From contig JAJDCW010000127.1 in NCBI GenBank assembly GCA_029260635.1, positions 1 to 32,502 on the forward strand: a stretch of 32,502 bases of DNA, read 5' to 3'. The DNA comes from Phycisphaeraceae bacterium (lineage in GTDB: Bacteria; Planctomycetota; Phycisphaerae; Phycisphaerales; Phycisphaeraceae). The notes beneath the pieces are model-generated. The model ran no database searches and was not told the origin of the DNA. It was given only the letters and a program-made list of their open reading frames with translations. The position numbers and the translations under genes were made by a program. This document shows positions 16,071 through 24,625 of this stretch, one piece after another; within the stretch, counting starts at the first letter, position 1; every line of letters starts with the position of its first letter.

Positions 16071-16691
16071 TCAGGTGAGGTTACGATAATCCTGCGGCGT
16101 GTTGATGTTACGCACGACCGCTGATGAAGCGATTTCAACGGCAACGACAGCCTGTGAGTGCTGGTTAGGGAGTTCGCGAAGTCCGGTATCGCATGCGCCG
16201 GACATGATGAACGGGATGTAAGAAGCGGGGAAGATCATAGGGTGGCCGGTCTTGCCGTTGTGGGCGGCGATGATGATTTTATTGGGGGTATCCAGGAAGG
16301 CTTTGCAGCACTGTTGGATGTCCCCGGTACGTAGGCCGGGCTGGTCGCCGGGGCAGATGAGGATACCGGTATGGGGATCAAGTTCATATCGTTTTTGTAA
16401 GTCTGTAATGCCCAGCCTCACCGAGTCGATCATCTCGGCGTCCGGTTCATCGTTGAGTACGACGCCGACACCTGAAATAGATAAGTCTAGTGTCGAAGCG
16501 ACAAGGCTGTTGGTAACGACGATGGTTGAAGTAACCTGCTCACACGCGACGATCGGCTCGATCACCGCCTGCAACATCGGCTGGCCGTCTACATCTAGCA
16601 GTTGCTTCGGCTGACCCATGCGCGAGGATCGACCGGCGGCGGGGACGACGGCAAACAGACTCCCCTGCGTGTTGATCGGCTGGGAGGTCAT
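16071..16691 (-). CDS. mocA: MobA-like NTP transferase (MocA/YgfJ type)
   Basis: A 206-residue nucleotidyltransferase with VVPAAGRSSRMGQPKQLL (nucleotide-binding loop), a DxVRLGI helix, LICPGDQPGL (metal-binding Asp) and KTGHPMIFPASY. This is the molybdenum cofactor cytidylyltransferase-like family (MocA, YgfJ) that supplies the MCD form of the cofactor to xanthine-dehydrogenase-type enzymes. It starts 27 bases after the stop of the xdhD-like gene, so the two form an operon and the partner is evident. It converges on the GH20 gene with a 10-base gap. Whether it transfers CMP or another nucleotide cannot be read from sequence. Confidence 0.8.
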   Translation of the reverse strand: MTSQPINTQGSLFAVVPAAGRSSRMGQPKQLLDVDGQPMLQAVIEPIVACEQVTSTIVVTNSLVASTLDLSISGVGVVLNDEPDAEMIDSVRLGITDLQKRYELDPHTGILICPGDQPGLRTGDIQQCCKAFLDTPNKIIIAAHNGKTGHPMIFPASYIPFIMSGACDTGLRELPNQHSQAVVAVEIASSAVVRNINTPQDYRNLT

Positions 16692-16718
16692 AGGCCCTGC
16701 CCGGTAAGGTTGATCGGG

Positions 16719-19382
16719 TTATTTGCGTTTTGGTTTAGCGATCGCTTTGCCCGCCGGTGAATCGGTCATCGGTAGCTGTCGGCGGATCACGTGGTCGAAC
16801 TGGTACATCGCGCCTGCGATGGCGGGCGCGGTCGGGACCAGGCCGATCTCGCCAACACCGCGTGCACCGTGGGGGCACTCGGGGTCGGGCTCTTCGATGA
16901 ATATCAGCTCCATCTCAGGCATCTGATGGGCACGCAGCACGCCGCAGTCGTTGATCTTCTCGGCCTTGATGATAGAGCCTTCGACCTCGAAATCTTCTGA
17001 AAGCGCGTAGCCAATGCCCATGTGTAAAGAGCCGTACATCTGACCCTGGAGTTGAACGGGGTTGATGACCTTGCCAACGTCGTGGCAGGCGATCATCTTC
17101 TCCAATGCACCTTCGTCGTCGAGGATTGCGACCTGGGTGGCGAAGCCGTACGTGATGTGCGTCTTCGGCCCGCCGGGCTTATCCATATCCTTGCCGAGCT
17201 TGCTGGTGTAGTCGCAGATCCACTCGCCTTGGAATACCTGGCCGACCAGATCAGATAGCTGCTTGCCCTGATCGAGCGCGGCCTTGAGTCCTTTAGCCGC
17301 CTCGGCGATCGCGTTGCCAGCCAGGACAGTGGCGCGGCTGGCGGTCGTCTGGCCGCAGTCGAGCATCAGCGTGGTGTCGGTCTGACACTCGAAGAGTTCC
17401 GGGGGCAGGCCGGTCGCCTCGTGGGCGAACTGGATGCAGAGGGTGAACATCCCCTGGCCCATCTCAGTGAACCCGGTGCGGATGCGGATGGTGTTTTCAT
17501 CTTCGATGGAGAACGCGGCGCGCCCGATGTCCGGCATGCCGTTGCCGATGCCGACGTTCTTGATGCCGCAGGCGATGCCTGCGTATTTCGCGTTTTTATA
17601 CTGATCCTTGACCGCTTCGAGCGTACGACGCAGCCCAAAAGGTTTATCGAGGACTTGGCCGGTCGCGAAGGCCTCACCTGGCTCGAGGATGTTACGGTCG
17701 CGGATGTCGTAGCCATCGATCCCGCACTTCTCGGCGAGGCGGTCCAGCAAACCCTCAATCGCAAACGCGGCCTGGTTCGCGCCGAAACCACGCATGGCAC
17801 CGCAGGGCGGGTTGTTGGTGTAGACGGCCAACGAACTCATATCGATGTTGGGCACGCGGTACGGGCCGGTACAGTGACCGCCCGCGCGTTCGAGCACCTT
17901 GGCACCGACGGAGGCGTACGCGCCCTTGTCGCCGATGATGTTGGCTTTGACCGCCATGATGTGGCCCTCGGCGTCGCAGCCGATCTTGTAGGTCAGCGTG
18001 ATCGGGTGCCGCTTCACGTGGATGCGGAAGCTCTCGGGCCGGGTGAGCGTCATCTTCACCGGCTTGCCTGAGAGGAAGGCCAGCAGCGAGGTCTGCCCCT
18101 GGATGGACATGTCTTCCTTGCCGCCGAACGCCCCACCGTTGCTAACGAGTTCCACCTCGACACGCTCTTCGCTAAGCCCCAGCATCGACGAGATCTGACG
18201 GCGGTCATCGAAGACACCTTGACCTTGGGTATAAACTTTCAGCCCAGGGCCCGCATCGGTCTCTGTCGGTAAGGCAATACAGGCCTCGGGTTCGAGGAAC
18301 AGGTGCTCGATGTGCTGGGTGTGATAGGTGTCTTCCAGGACGTGGGCGCACTTAGCAAACGCGGCCTCGGCATCGCCCTTGACTAGCTTCGATTCACTCA
18401 GCAGGTTTGTTCCGCGCTCGGGGTGGACCAGCGGCGCATCGGACGCGAGTGCCTTGACCGGGTCGGTGACAGGCTCCTTGACGTTATATTCGACCTCGAT
18501 CAATTCGGCGGCCTTGCGGGCCAGGCGCTGGTCGTCCGCGACGACTGCGGCGATGACGTCGCCGGTGCATCGCGTGTCCTGCCCGATCGCCACAAAGGTC
18601 GGCCAGTCCTTGACGATCAGCCCGACATAGATCTCGCCGGGGACGTCCTTGGCCGTGACGACCTTGTGGACGCCTTCGAGTTCCAACGCTTTGCTCGCGT
18701 CGATCTTCACAACCGTCGCGCGGGGGTGGTCCGCCAGGCGCAGCGCGCCGTAGAGCATGCCCGGGACGGTCATGTCGTCCACGTACTTGCGGTCGCCGAG
18801 CACGGCGTCGTGGCCGGTGTAACGCTTAAGACTGGTCCCGACCTTGCCGGAGCCGTCTGCAGCGGACGTCTCAGGCAAAGCCTCGCCCGCGCGGACCTTG
18901 CTATACAGCTCGATGCTGTCGATGACCTGCTTGTACCCGGTGCATCGGCAGAGGTGCGGACGACAGGCCTTGGTGATCTCGTCACGGCTTGGCGTCGGAT
19001 TACTGTTGCACAGCCCGACGCCCCGCATGGCGAAACCGGGGATGCAGAAGCCGCACTGGACGCCGCCACATTGCACGAAGCTCTCGGAGATCTGATTGCG
19101 GTGCTCCTCGTCCAGCCCTTCGAGAGTTGTGATGGATTTGCCCTCGACCCGGCTTGGCTTCATGGTGCAGGAGAGCATCGGTTTGCCGTCCACCAGGACC
19201 GTGCAGCAGCCGCACTGGGCCTGGGGCTGGCAGCCGTTCTTAGGCGACGTGATCCCCAAACCGTCCCGCAGGACATCCAGCAGGGTCAGCCCATCGTCGG
19301 CGAGATCGACGGACACCGGCTTGCCGTTGACGGTGCAACTTAAAGTCTGAGTGGTAGTAGACATAGAGGATAATGTACTCAT
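16719..19382 (-). CDS. xdhD: XdhD-like molybdenum hydroxylase (2Fe-2S plus Mo domains fused)
   Basis: An 887-residue single-chain molybdenum hydroxylase. The N-terminal part has a plant-type [2Fe-2S] site (GCQPQAQCGCCTVLVDGK, about 50-68) and a second one (CGGVQCGFC and CRPHLCRCTGY). The Mo domain starts at about residue 195 (RYTGHDAVLGDRKYVDD) and contains GGAFGGKED, GAMRGFGANQAAFA, TGFTEMGQGMFT and GARGVGEIGLVP with the catalytic glutamate. No FAD domain is fused or encoded nearby, matching the XdhD arrangement linked to the E. coli yge-ygf cluster. Expected substrate is a purine such as hypoxanthine, xanthine or a related heterocycle; this is inferred. I start at the ATG 19382 (GGAGG nine bases upstream); the track start at 19517 lies in the intergenic region. 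Divergent from ygeY, and followed by mocA. Confidence 0.85.
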   Translation of the reverse strand: MSTLSSMSTTTQTLSCTVNGKPVSVDLADDGLTLLDVLRDGLGITSPKNGCQPQAQCGCCTVLVDGKPMLSCTMKPSRVEGKSITTLEGLDEEHRNQISESFVQCGGVQCGFCIPGFAMRGVGLCNSNPTPSRDEITKACRPHLCRCTGYKQVIDSIELYSKVRAGEALPETSAADGSGKVGTSLKRYTGHDAVLGDRKYVDDMTVPGMLYGALRLADHPRATVVKIDASKALELEGVHKVVTAKDVPGEIYVGLIVKDWPTFVAIGQDTRCTGDVIAAVVADDQRLARKAAELIEVEYNVKEPVTDPVKALASDAPLVHPERGTNLLSESKLVKGDAEAAFAKCAHVLEDTYHTQHIEHLFLEPEACIALPTETDAGPGLKVYTQGQGVFDDRRQISSMLGLSEERVEVELVSNGGAFGGKEDMSIQGQTSLLAFLSGKPVKMTLTRPESFRIHVKRHPITLTYKIGCDAEGHIMAVKANIIGDKGAYASVGAKVLERAGGHCTGPYRVPNIDMSSLAVYTNNPPCGAMRGFGANQAAFAIEGLLDRLAEKCGIDGYDIRDRNILEPGEAFATGQVLDKPFGLRRTLEAVKDQYKNAKYAGIACGIKNVGIGNGMPDIGRAAFSIEDENTIRIRTGFTEMGQGMFTLCIQFAHEATGLPPELFECQTDTTLMLDCGQTTASRATVLAGNAIAEAAKGLKAALDQGKQLSDLVGQVFQGEWICDYTSKLGKDMDKPGGPKTHITYGFATQVAILDDEGALEKMIACHDVGKVINPVQLQGQMYGSLHMGIGYALSEDFEVEGSIIKAEKINDCGVLRAHQMPEMELIFIEEPDPECPHGARGVGEIGLVPTAPAIAGAMYQFDHVIRRQLPMTDSPAGKAIAKPKRK

Positions 19383-19542
19383 AACGTTTGGCCTCCGCGC
19401 GGCTTCTAAGCCCGCGATCCCGGTTTTCGTGTTTAACCGGTGGCCAACTCGTGCCCGGCTTCGCCGGACTATCCTTCCACCAATCGTCATTGTCGCCGGT
19501 ATAGCGTAAATCACCAAGAGAAAAGTACGAGAATATTTCGCT

Positions 19543-19570
19543 TTGTGACATCGGGCTTGTCGTGTATAAA
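19543..19570 (+). promoter_or_regulatory. Candidate promoter of ygeY (near-leaderless)
   Basis: TTGTGA (19543-19548) and TATAAA (19565-19570) with a 16-base spacer. The start site would fall near 19577, a few bases before the ATG at 19580, so the mRNA would be leaderless or nearly so. This argues against the track's GTG start at 19562. Confidence 0.45.
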
Positions 19571-19579
19571 GACATATCT

Positions 19580-20839
19580 ATGCCAAAAACCTCCCCGTTC
19601 GTTTCCCAAGCCGAAAAATATAAACCCAAAATGATCCGCTTTTTGCGGGACATGATCGCTATCCCCTCGGAATCCGCCGAGGAGGGCAAGGTTATCGCCC
19701 GCATCAAGCAGGAACTCAAGGCCACCGGGGCCTACGACAAGATCTGGACCGACAAGATGGGCAACCTCTTCGGGCAGATCGGCAAGCCCGGCAAGGGCAA
19801 GAAGCTGATCGCCATCGATGCCCACGTCGACACCGTCGGCGTCGGGGACCGCTCGGAGTGGAAGCACGACCCCTACCAGGGCAAGGTCGCGGATGGCAAG
19901 GTCTGGGGCCGGGGCGCCGGCGACCAGGAAGGCGCGATCCCAGCGATGGTCTACGCTGGCAAGATCATGCGTGACCTGAAGCTGAACCTCTCCGAGTACT
20001 ACGTCCTGCTGACCTTCACCGTGATGGAGGAAGACTGTGACGGGCTCTGCTGGCAGTACATCGTCAACGAGGGCAAGATCAAGCCCGACGCCGTGGTCGT
20101 GACCGACTCGACCAACTGCTGGATCCTCCGTGGCCACCGCGGGCGGATGGAGATCGGCGTGACCGCCAAGGGCAAGAGCTGCCACGGCTCGATGCCCGAG
20201 AAAGGCGACAACGCGATCTACAAGATCGCCAAGGTCACCAACGAGATCGAAAAACTCAACAAGCGGCTCAAGGCTGACAAGTTCCTGGGCAAGGGGACGA
20301 TCACCGTCAGCTACGTCGACTGCAAGACCCCCAGCATGTGTGCCGTGCCCGGCGAAGCGTTTATCCACCTTGACCGCCGCCTGACAGTGGGCGACACAAA
20401 AACCTCGGCCGTGAAGGAAGTCAAAGACGCGGTCAAGCGGGCCGGGGTGAAAGCCAAGGTCGAGGTGCTGCGCTACGCACGCCCCAGCTACACCGGCTTA
20501 ACATACGAAACCGAAAAGTACTTCCCCACCTGGTGCGAAGACGAGGACGACTTGCAGATCCAGGCCGCGATCAAGAACCACCGTGATGTGCTGGGTGCCG
20601 CCCCGACGCTGCACCGCTGGACGTTCAGCACCAACGGCGTCTCCATCGCCGGGATGTATGGCATCCCCTGCGTCGGGTTCGGGCCGGCTCCCGAAAACGT
20701 CGCCCACACCGTCAACGACTCCGTCCCGATCGACCACCTGGTCAAGTGCGCCGCGTTCTACGCCGGCTTCGGCCAGTCCTACTGCGATCTGGCACACAAA
20801 CGACCCAACGACACCAATATGAACGTCAAGCGAAGATAA
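19580..20839 (+). CDS. ygeY: YgeY-type M20 family hydrolase
   Basis: A 419-residue M20 metallopeptidase-like enzyme. From memory it aligns closely with E. coli YgeY: MIRFLRDMIAIPSESAEEGK, IAIDAHVDTVGVGD (metal His/Asp), GRGAGDQEGAIPAMVYAGKI, EEDCDGLCWQYI, HRGRMEIGVTAKGKSCHGS, WTFSTNGVSIAGMYGIP and GFGPAPE. The YgeY family is linked to anaerobic purine/urate breakdown, where it is thought to act on an open-ring amide or ureido intermediate; the exact reaction is not established here. The GTG at 19562 would add six residues but lies before the likely transcription start; ATG 19580 gives MPKTSPFVSQAEKYKPKM. It is the first gene of a ygeY-ygeW-arcC string, with 58 bases to ygeW. Confidence 0.9.
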   Translation: MPKTSPFVSQAEKYKPKMIRFLRDMIAIPSESAEEGKVIARIKQELKATGAYDKIWTDKMGNLFGQIGKPGKGKKLIAIDAHVDTVGVGDRSEWKHDPYQGKVADGKVWGRGAGDQEGAIPAMVYAGKIMRDLKLNLSEYYVLLTFTVMEEDCDGLCWQYIVNEGKIKPDAVVVTDSTNCWILRGHRGRMEIGVTAKGKSCHGSMPEKGDNAIYKIAKVTNEIEKLNKRLKADKFLGKGTITVSYVDCKTPSMCAVPGEAFIHLDRRLTVGDTKTSAVKEVKDAVKRAGVKAKVEVLRYARPSYTGLTYETEKYFPTWCEDEDDLQIQAAIKNHRDVLGAAPTLHRWTFSTNGVSIAGMYGIPCVGFGPAPENVAHTVNDSVPIDHLVKCAAFYAGFGQSYCDLAHKRPNDTNMNVKRR

Positions 20840-20897
20840 TAATTCGGCGAGGCTGCATCAGCGGCCGTGCCTGTATCAATGAAAGGTAAAGCTTCAG

Positions 20898-21935
20898 ATG
20901 ACCGTGAGCCTCAAAGGAAAGAACTACATCGAGACCCAGGACCTGAGCCTGGACGAATTGAACCTGCTGCTGGAGACCTCGGACGAGCTGAAAGCCAAGT
21001 TCCACCGGGGCGAGCCGACCGTGGTCCTGAATAACCAGACGGCTTACCTGCTGTTCTTCGATAAATCGACAAGGACGCGTAACGCTTTCGAGGCCGGGAT
21101 GACTCAGCTAGGCGGGCATGCCCACTTCCTGGACGCCGACGTCACTCAGATCAGCCACGGCGAGACCCCCGCCGACACCGGCAAGATCCTCGCGGCGATG
21201 GGCCACGGCATCTGCGTCCGTCACGACCTGGTCCTGGACGAGGGCAACAAGTACATGCGCGAGATGGCCGCGGCTTGCAACGTCCCGATCATCAACATGC
21301 AATGCGATGTCGACCACCCGACGCAGACGCTGGCCGACATCATGACCATCCGAGAACACTTCGGGAAAGACAATGTCGCGGGCCTGAAGATCGCGGTCAC
21401 ATGGGCGTTCGCCCCCAGCTACGCCAAGCCGTTGAGTGTCCCGCAGGGTTTGATCACGCTGATGACCCGGTTCGGGATGCACGTCTCGCTGGCCCACCCC
21501 GAGGGCTATAACCTGATCGAGCGCACCGTCGAGTCCGCCAGGTCCAACGCCAAGGCATCCGGCGGATCGTTCGAGATCGTGGACGATATGGACGCCGCCT
21601 TCGCCGATGCGGATATCGTGTACCCCAAGAGCTGGGGCGTCTACGACCTGATGCTCGAGCGTCAGAACGCGACCACCAAGGCAGAGATCGACGCCAACCA
21701 GCTGGCTTGTCTGGAGATGAACCACAAGCACAAGGACTGGATCTGCGACGAGCGTCGGATGAAGCTCGCCAAGGACTCGGCCGTCTACATGCACTGCCGC
21801 CCCGCCGACCGGGATGCGGAAGTCACCGACGCCGTGATCGACGGCCCGCAGTCGATCGTCTTCCAGGAGGCCGAGAACCGCCTGCACACCGCCAAAGCCA
21901 TCATGTCCTGCACGATGCGCGAACGGCCGTTCTAA
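20898..21935 (+). CDS. ygeW: YgeW-type knotted carbamoyltransferase
   Basis: A 345-residue aspartate/ornithine carbamoyltransferase-family protein. It has the carbamoyl-phosphate motif STRTR (about 57-61), GGHAHFLDAD, the DVDHPTQTLADIMTIREHF segment, TWAFAPSYAKPLSVPQGL and MHCRPADRD (about 298-305). The combination with an unusual central insertion matches YgeW, an orphan transcarbamylase of the yge cluster, rather than OTC or ATC. In that pathway YgeW is believed to phosphorolyse or form a carbamoylated amino acid such as one related to 2,3-diaminopropionate, yielding carbamoyl phosphate for a carbamate kinase. Substrate is inferred. It is followed by a carbamate kinase after a terminator-like hairpin. 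Confidence 0.9.
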   Translation: MTVSLKGKNYIETQDLSLDELNLLLETSDELKAKFHRGEPTVVLNNQTAYLLFFDKSTRTRNAFEAGMTQLGGHAHFLDADVTQISHGETPADTGKILAAMGHGICVRHDLVLDEGNKYMREMAAACNVPIINMQCDVDHPTQTLADIMTIREHFGKDNVAGLKIAVTWAFAPSYAKPLSVPQGLITLMTRFGMHVSLAHPEGYNLIERTVESARSNAKASGGSFEIVDDMDAAFADADIVYPKSWGVYDLMLERQNATTKAEIDANQLACLEMNHKHKDWICDERRMKLAKDSAVYMHCRPADRDAEVTDAVIDGPQSIVFQEAENRLHTAKAIMSCTMRERPF

Positions 21936-21952
21936 GAATCGAAACACATACC

Positions 21953-21985
21953 AACCGCAGGGGCCACAAGCCTTTGCGGTTTTTT
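21953..21985 (+). terminator. Intrinsic terminator or attenuator between ygeW and arcC
   Basis: AACCGCA and TGCGGTT close a stem that continues inward with G-T and G-C pairs to about 12 bp around a 5-base loop, followed by a T-run (21980-21985). It lies 17 bases after the ygeW stop and 15 bases before the arcC start, so it would reduce arcC relative to ygeW. Confidence 0.65.
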
Positions 21986-22000
21986 ACTGGGTGAATCGTT

Positions 22001-22960
22001 ATGGGAAAGGCCGGACCAACCGTCATCGCTCTGGGGGGCAACGCGATCAGCGTGCCCGGGGAGCAGGGGAACATCCCCCAGCAGTTCGCGCACATGTCCG
22101 ATACCGCGCGGTACCTGACGGACGCCATCGCGGGTGGCCGGCACGTCGTCCTGACCCACGGCAACGGCCCGCAGGTCGGCAACGTCCTGCGCCGCGTCGA
22201 GCTGGCGTCGTCGGAGATGTACCCCCTGCCGTTGGAGGTCTGTGTGGCCGACACGCAGGCGGGGATGGGCTACATGATCGGGCAGTGCATGATCAATGCG
22301 CTTAAGAAACGCGGGATCGAGACCGATGTCACGACGCTGGTGACCAACGTCCTGATCGACCAGGACGACGCCGCATTCAAACGACCGACCAAGCCGATCG
22401 GCTCGCAGATGTCCAAAGCCCAGGCCGAGGCCCACCGGGACAACGATGGCTGGTCGATCACGGAAGTCGCGGAAGGCATCTACCGGCGGATCGTCCCGTC
22501 GCCGATCCCTCAGGAAATCATCGAGCTGAACACCATCCAACGGCTCGTCGAGGATGGCGAGCTGGTCATCTGCTGCGGCGGAGGCGGCGTGCCGGTGGTC
22601 CGCGATGAACTCGGGATGCTGCGAGGGGCGGCCGCGGTGATCGACAAGGACCGCACCTCCGCCCTGCTCGCCAAGGAACTGAACGCCGAGGCGTTGGTGA
22701 TCCTCACCGCCGTGGAACGCGTCTGCCTGAACTTCGGCAAGCCGGATCAGAAGACCCTGGACACCCTGACCGTCACCGAGGCGAAGACCTACCTGAAAGA
22801 CGGCCACTTCGCCGAGGGCTCGATGAAGCCGAAGGTCGAGGCCGCGGTGGATTTCGTGGAAGGGTCAACCAGCCCCGACGTCGTAGCAATCATTGCGGAG
22901 TTGAGCCGATTGAGTGATGCGCTTGAGGGGAAGAGTGGGACGCGGATAACGCGAAGTTGA
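22001..22960 (+). CDS. arcC: Carbamate kinase
   Basis: A 319-residue amino-acid-kinase-fold protein. It shows IALGGNAI, VLTHGNGPQVGN, the PTKPIGSQMSKAQAEA loop, VPSPIP-type RRIVPSPIPQEI, CCGGGGVPV, IDKDRTSALLA and a C-terminal GSMKPKVEA. These are typical of carbamate kinases (ArcC/YqeA). It makes ATP from ADP and carbamoyl phosphate, releasing ammonia and CO2. Paired with the upstream transcarbamylase this is the energy-conserving end of a carbamoyl-phosphate-generating pathway. Length fits the family. Confidence 0.93.
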   Translation: MGKAGPTVIALGGNAISVPGEQGNIPQQFAHMSDTARYLTDAIAGGRHVVLTHGNGPQVGNVLRRVELASSEMYPLPLEVCVADTQAGMGYMIGQCMINALKKRGIETDVTTLVTNVLIDQDDAAFKRPTKPIGSQMSKAQAEAHRDNDGWSITEVAEGIYRRIVPSPIPQEIIELNTIQRLVEDGELVICCGGGGVPVVRDELGMLRGAAAVIDKDRTSALLAKELNAEALVILTAVERVCLNFGKPDQKTLDTLTVTEAKTYLKDGHFAEGSMKPKVEAAVDFVEGSTSPDVVAIIAELSRLSDALEGKSGTRITRS

Positions 22961-22991
22961 AATAGGCGGCAAGAATAAAACCGCATCGTTT

Positions 22992-23213
22992 CTACGGAAT
23001 CAACTTATAATCTGCTCGCATTCGGCCAATAATATAATTAAGGTTCTTGTAATCACCTTCATTTACAAGATCAATAATTGATCTGCCGCCGACGAGGGGC
23101 AACTTCATAGTTACCCACTTTTCGGGTTCTGGCAATGCTCTCTCGCCTATCTCCAAGATACGAGTTCGATAAGGATCAGGGATATCAGCAAGTGTTTTAG
23201 CTATATCAGCCAC
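22992..23213 (-). CDS. Small AT-rich protein resembling an Xre/MbcA/ParS toxin-binding domain
   Basis: A 73-residue ORF starting at GTG 23213, with an in-frame stop about 27 bases upstream, so it cannot be longer. The second half, KWVTMKLPLVGGRSIIDL followed by VNEGDYKNLNYIIGRM, resembles the toxin-binding (DUF2384) domain of RES-Xre type antitoxins, where a Trp-x-x-x-hydrophobic-Pro and GG-x-S/T-hydrophobic-x-x-L pattern is usual. Full antitoxins are about twice as long with an N-terminal helical domain; no RES-type toxin is next to it. The DNA is clearly AT-richer than the flanking genes. It could be a solo domain, a remnant, or chance. It lies downstream of ssnA on the same strand with 27 bases between. 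Confidence 0.45.
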   Translation of the reverse strand: MADIAKTLADIPDPYRTRILEIGERALPEPEKWVTMKLPLVGGRSIIDLVNEGDYKNLNYIIGRMRADYKLIP

Positions 23214-23240
23214 AGTTACATCATTTCGGTACCGTGATCA

Positions 23241-24560
23241 TTACTCGCACGGAATCTCACCCATCCGCTCATGCAGCGCACGGGAAACCTCCACGCTCTT
23301 CCCCCGGACTTCGGCTTCGTCGCAACTCACCACTTCCCCGCCTCGTAGTTTCCAGTCGCCGCCGATCATGACGTCGGAGACAAACTCGGGGCCCATGGCG
23401 TAGATGAGGTGGCCGGCGAGGTTGTCGGCGCTCAGCGGGGTCGCCGGGGTGTACTTCGTCAGCACGAGGTCGGCTTCGGCGCCGGGTTCCAGGACGCCGA
23501 GTTTGACGCCCAGGGCCTTTGAGGCGTAGCGGGCGGATTCGCCGATCATGGCGAGCGGTCGGCCGAACGGCAGCGGGATGTCGCCATCATGGCTCTTGAA
23601 CTGTGCGGTGCGGGCCTCGCGCCACATGTCGGCCCCGATGCCGTCGGTCCCGAGCATCGGGGGTCGGTCGAACCGGGCGACCGGAGCGTAGCCGACGGCG
23701 TTGTTCATGTTCGAGTTAGTGTTGTGGGCCATCGTGATGGTGTCACGCTCGTTGATCGCCTGGATATCGGCGTCGCTTAGGTGCGTGCCGTGGGCGAAGA
23801 TGGTGTCTGGATGATCCAGCAGGCCGTGCTCCTTGAAACGGTCGAACAGGGTCTGCCCGTAGCCTGCCTGGGTCATCGCTTCATCGCAGCCATCCTCGGC
23901 GACGTGGATGTGTATACCGACCTGTAATTCCTTGGCGAACGAGACGCAGGCCGCCAGGGACTTTTCGTTGAGGGTGAAGCTGGCGTGTGCGCCGACCATC
24001 CCGGCGAACCGGCCGTTGTTGCGTTTCTTGCAGAGGACGACGAAGCGTTCGTTCTCATCAAGGCCACGCAGGGCCTCGTTCTTATGATTGCGGTCGGTGG
24101 CTTCGTAGCAGAGGACGCCCCGGCAGCCGGCTTGGGCGATCCCGCCTTCCAGATCAGACAGGCTGCCCTCAATCGCGTTGGGCGAGGCGTGGTGGTCAAT
24201 CAGCGTCGTTGTGCCGCAACGCAGCGCGGCCAGCGCGCCGACGACCCCGCTGGTACGGATGCTCTCCACATCATGAGCGAGGTCCAGCCGCCACCAGACA
24301 TACTTAAGAATCTCAAAAAAGTTGGTCGGCGTCTTGGGCGGCGCGGGCATCCCCGCGGCGAGGGCGGAGTACAAGTGAGTGTGCCCGTTGACCAGGCCTG
24401 GCATAAGGACCGCCCCGCCGCAATCGATCATCTCGTCGCCCTGCTCGGGGGTGATGTCTCCCACCGCGACGATCTTGCCATCCACCACGTGGAGGTTGCC
24501 CTGCTGGACCATCGGCGGGTCGAGCTGGACGAGGGTCGCGTTGGTGAAGCAGGTGCCCAT
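23241..24560 (-). CDS. ssnA: SsnA-type amidohydrolase
   Basis: A 439-residue amidohydrolase of the chlorohydrolase/ATZ-TRZ type. Metal ligands are visible in order: NGHTHLYSAL (HxH), HIHVAEDG, FAHGTHL and LGTDGIGADM. SsnA is part of the E. coli yge-ygf cluster and is implicated in purine-derived compound breakdown, likely deaminating or opening a ring; the precise substrate is unknown. It follows the PLP enzyme gene on the same strand with a 60-base gap that contains a perfect 7-bp inverted repeat (24608-24625). No Shine-Dalgarno precedes the ATG at 24560. Confidence 0.88.
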   Translation of the reverse strand: MGTCFTNATLVQLDPPMVQQGNLHVVDGKIVAVGDITPEQGDEMIDCGGAVLMPGLVNGHTHLYSALAAGMPAPPKTPTNFFEILKYVWWRLDLAHDVESIRTSGVVGALAALRCGTTTLIDHHASPNAIEGSLSDLEGGIAQAGCRGVLCYEATDRNHKNEALRGLDENERFVVLCKKRNNGRFAGMVGAHASFTLNEKSLAACVSFAKELQVGIHIHVAEDGCDEAMTQAGYGQTLFDRFKEHGLLDHPDTIFAHGTHLSDADIQAINERDTITMAHNTNSNMNNAVGYAPVARFDRPPMLGTDGIGADMWREARTAQFKSHDGDIPLPFGRPLAMIGESARYASKALGVKLGVLEPGAEADLVLTKYTPATPLSADNLAGHLIYAMGPEFVSDVMIGGDWKLRGGEVVSCDEAEVRGKSVEVSRALHERMGEIPCE

Positions 24561-24607
24561 GGTTGTTGGTCAATTGTGCCCACGTTCAGTAAACGAGGGC
24601 GTCTTTA

Positions 24608-24625
24608 TGTGATAGTTATATCACA
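24608..24625. promoter_or_regulatory. Perfect 7-bp inverted repeat upstream of ssnA
   Basis: TGTGATA-GTTA-TATCACA, overlapping the PLP gene stop and 48 bases upstream of ssnA. The ends TGTGA/TCACA resemble CRP-type half-sites, but the spacer is 8 rather than the usual 6. It can be an operator or an RNA hairpin; no T-run follows on the minus strand. Confidence 0.45.

Noticed and set aside
24608-24625. Strict CRP site
   Set aside because: The half-sites TGTGA/TCACA fit, but the spacer is 8 rather than 6 bases, so I list it only as an inverted repeat.
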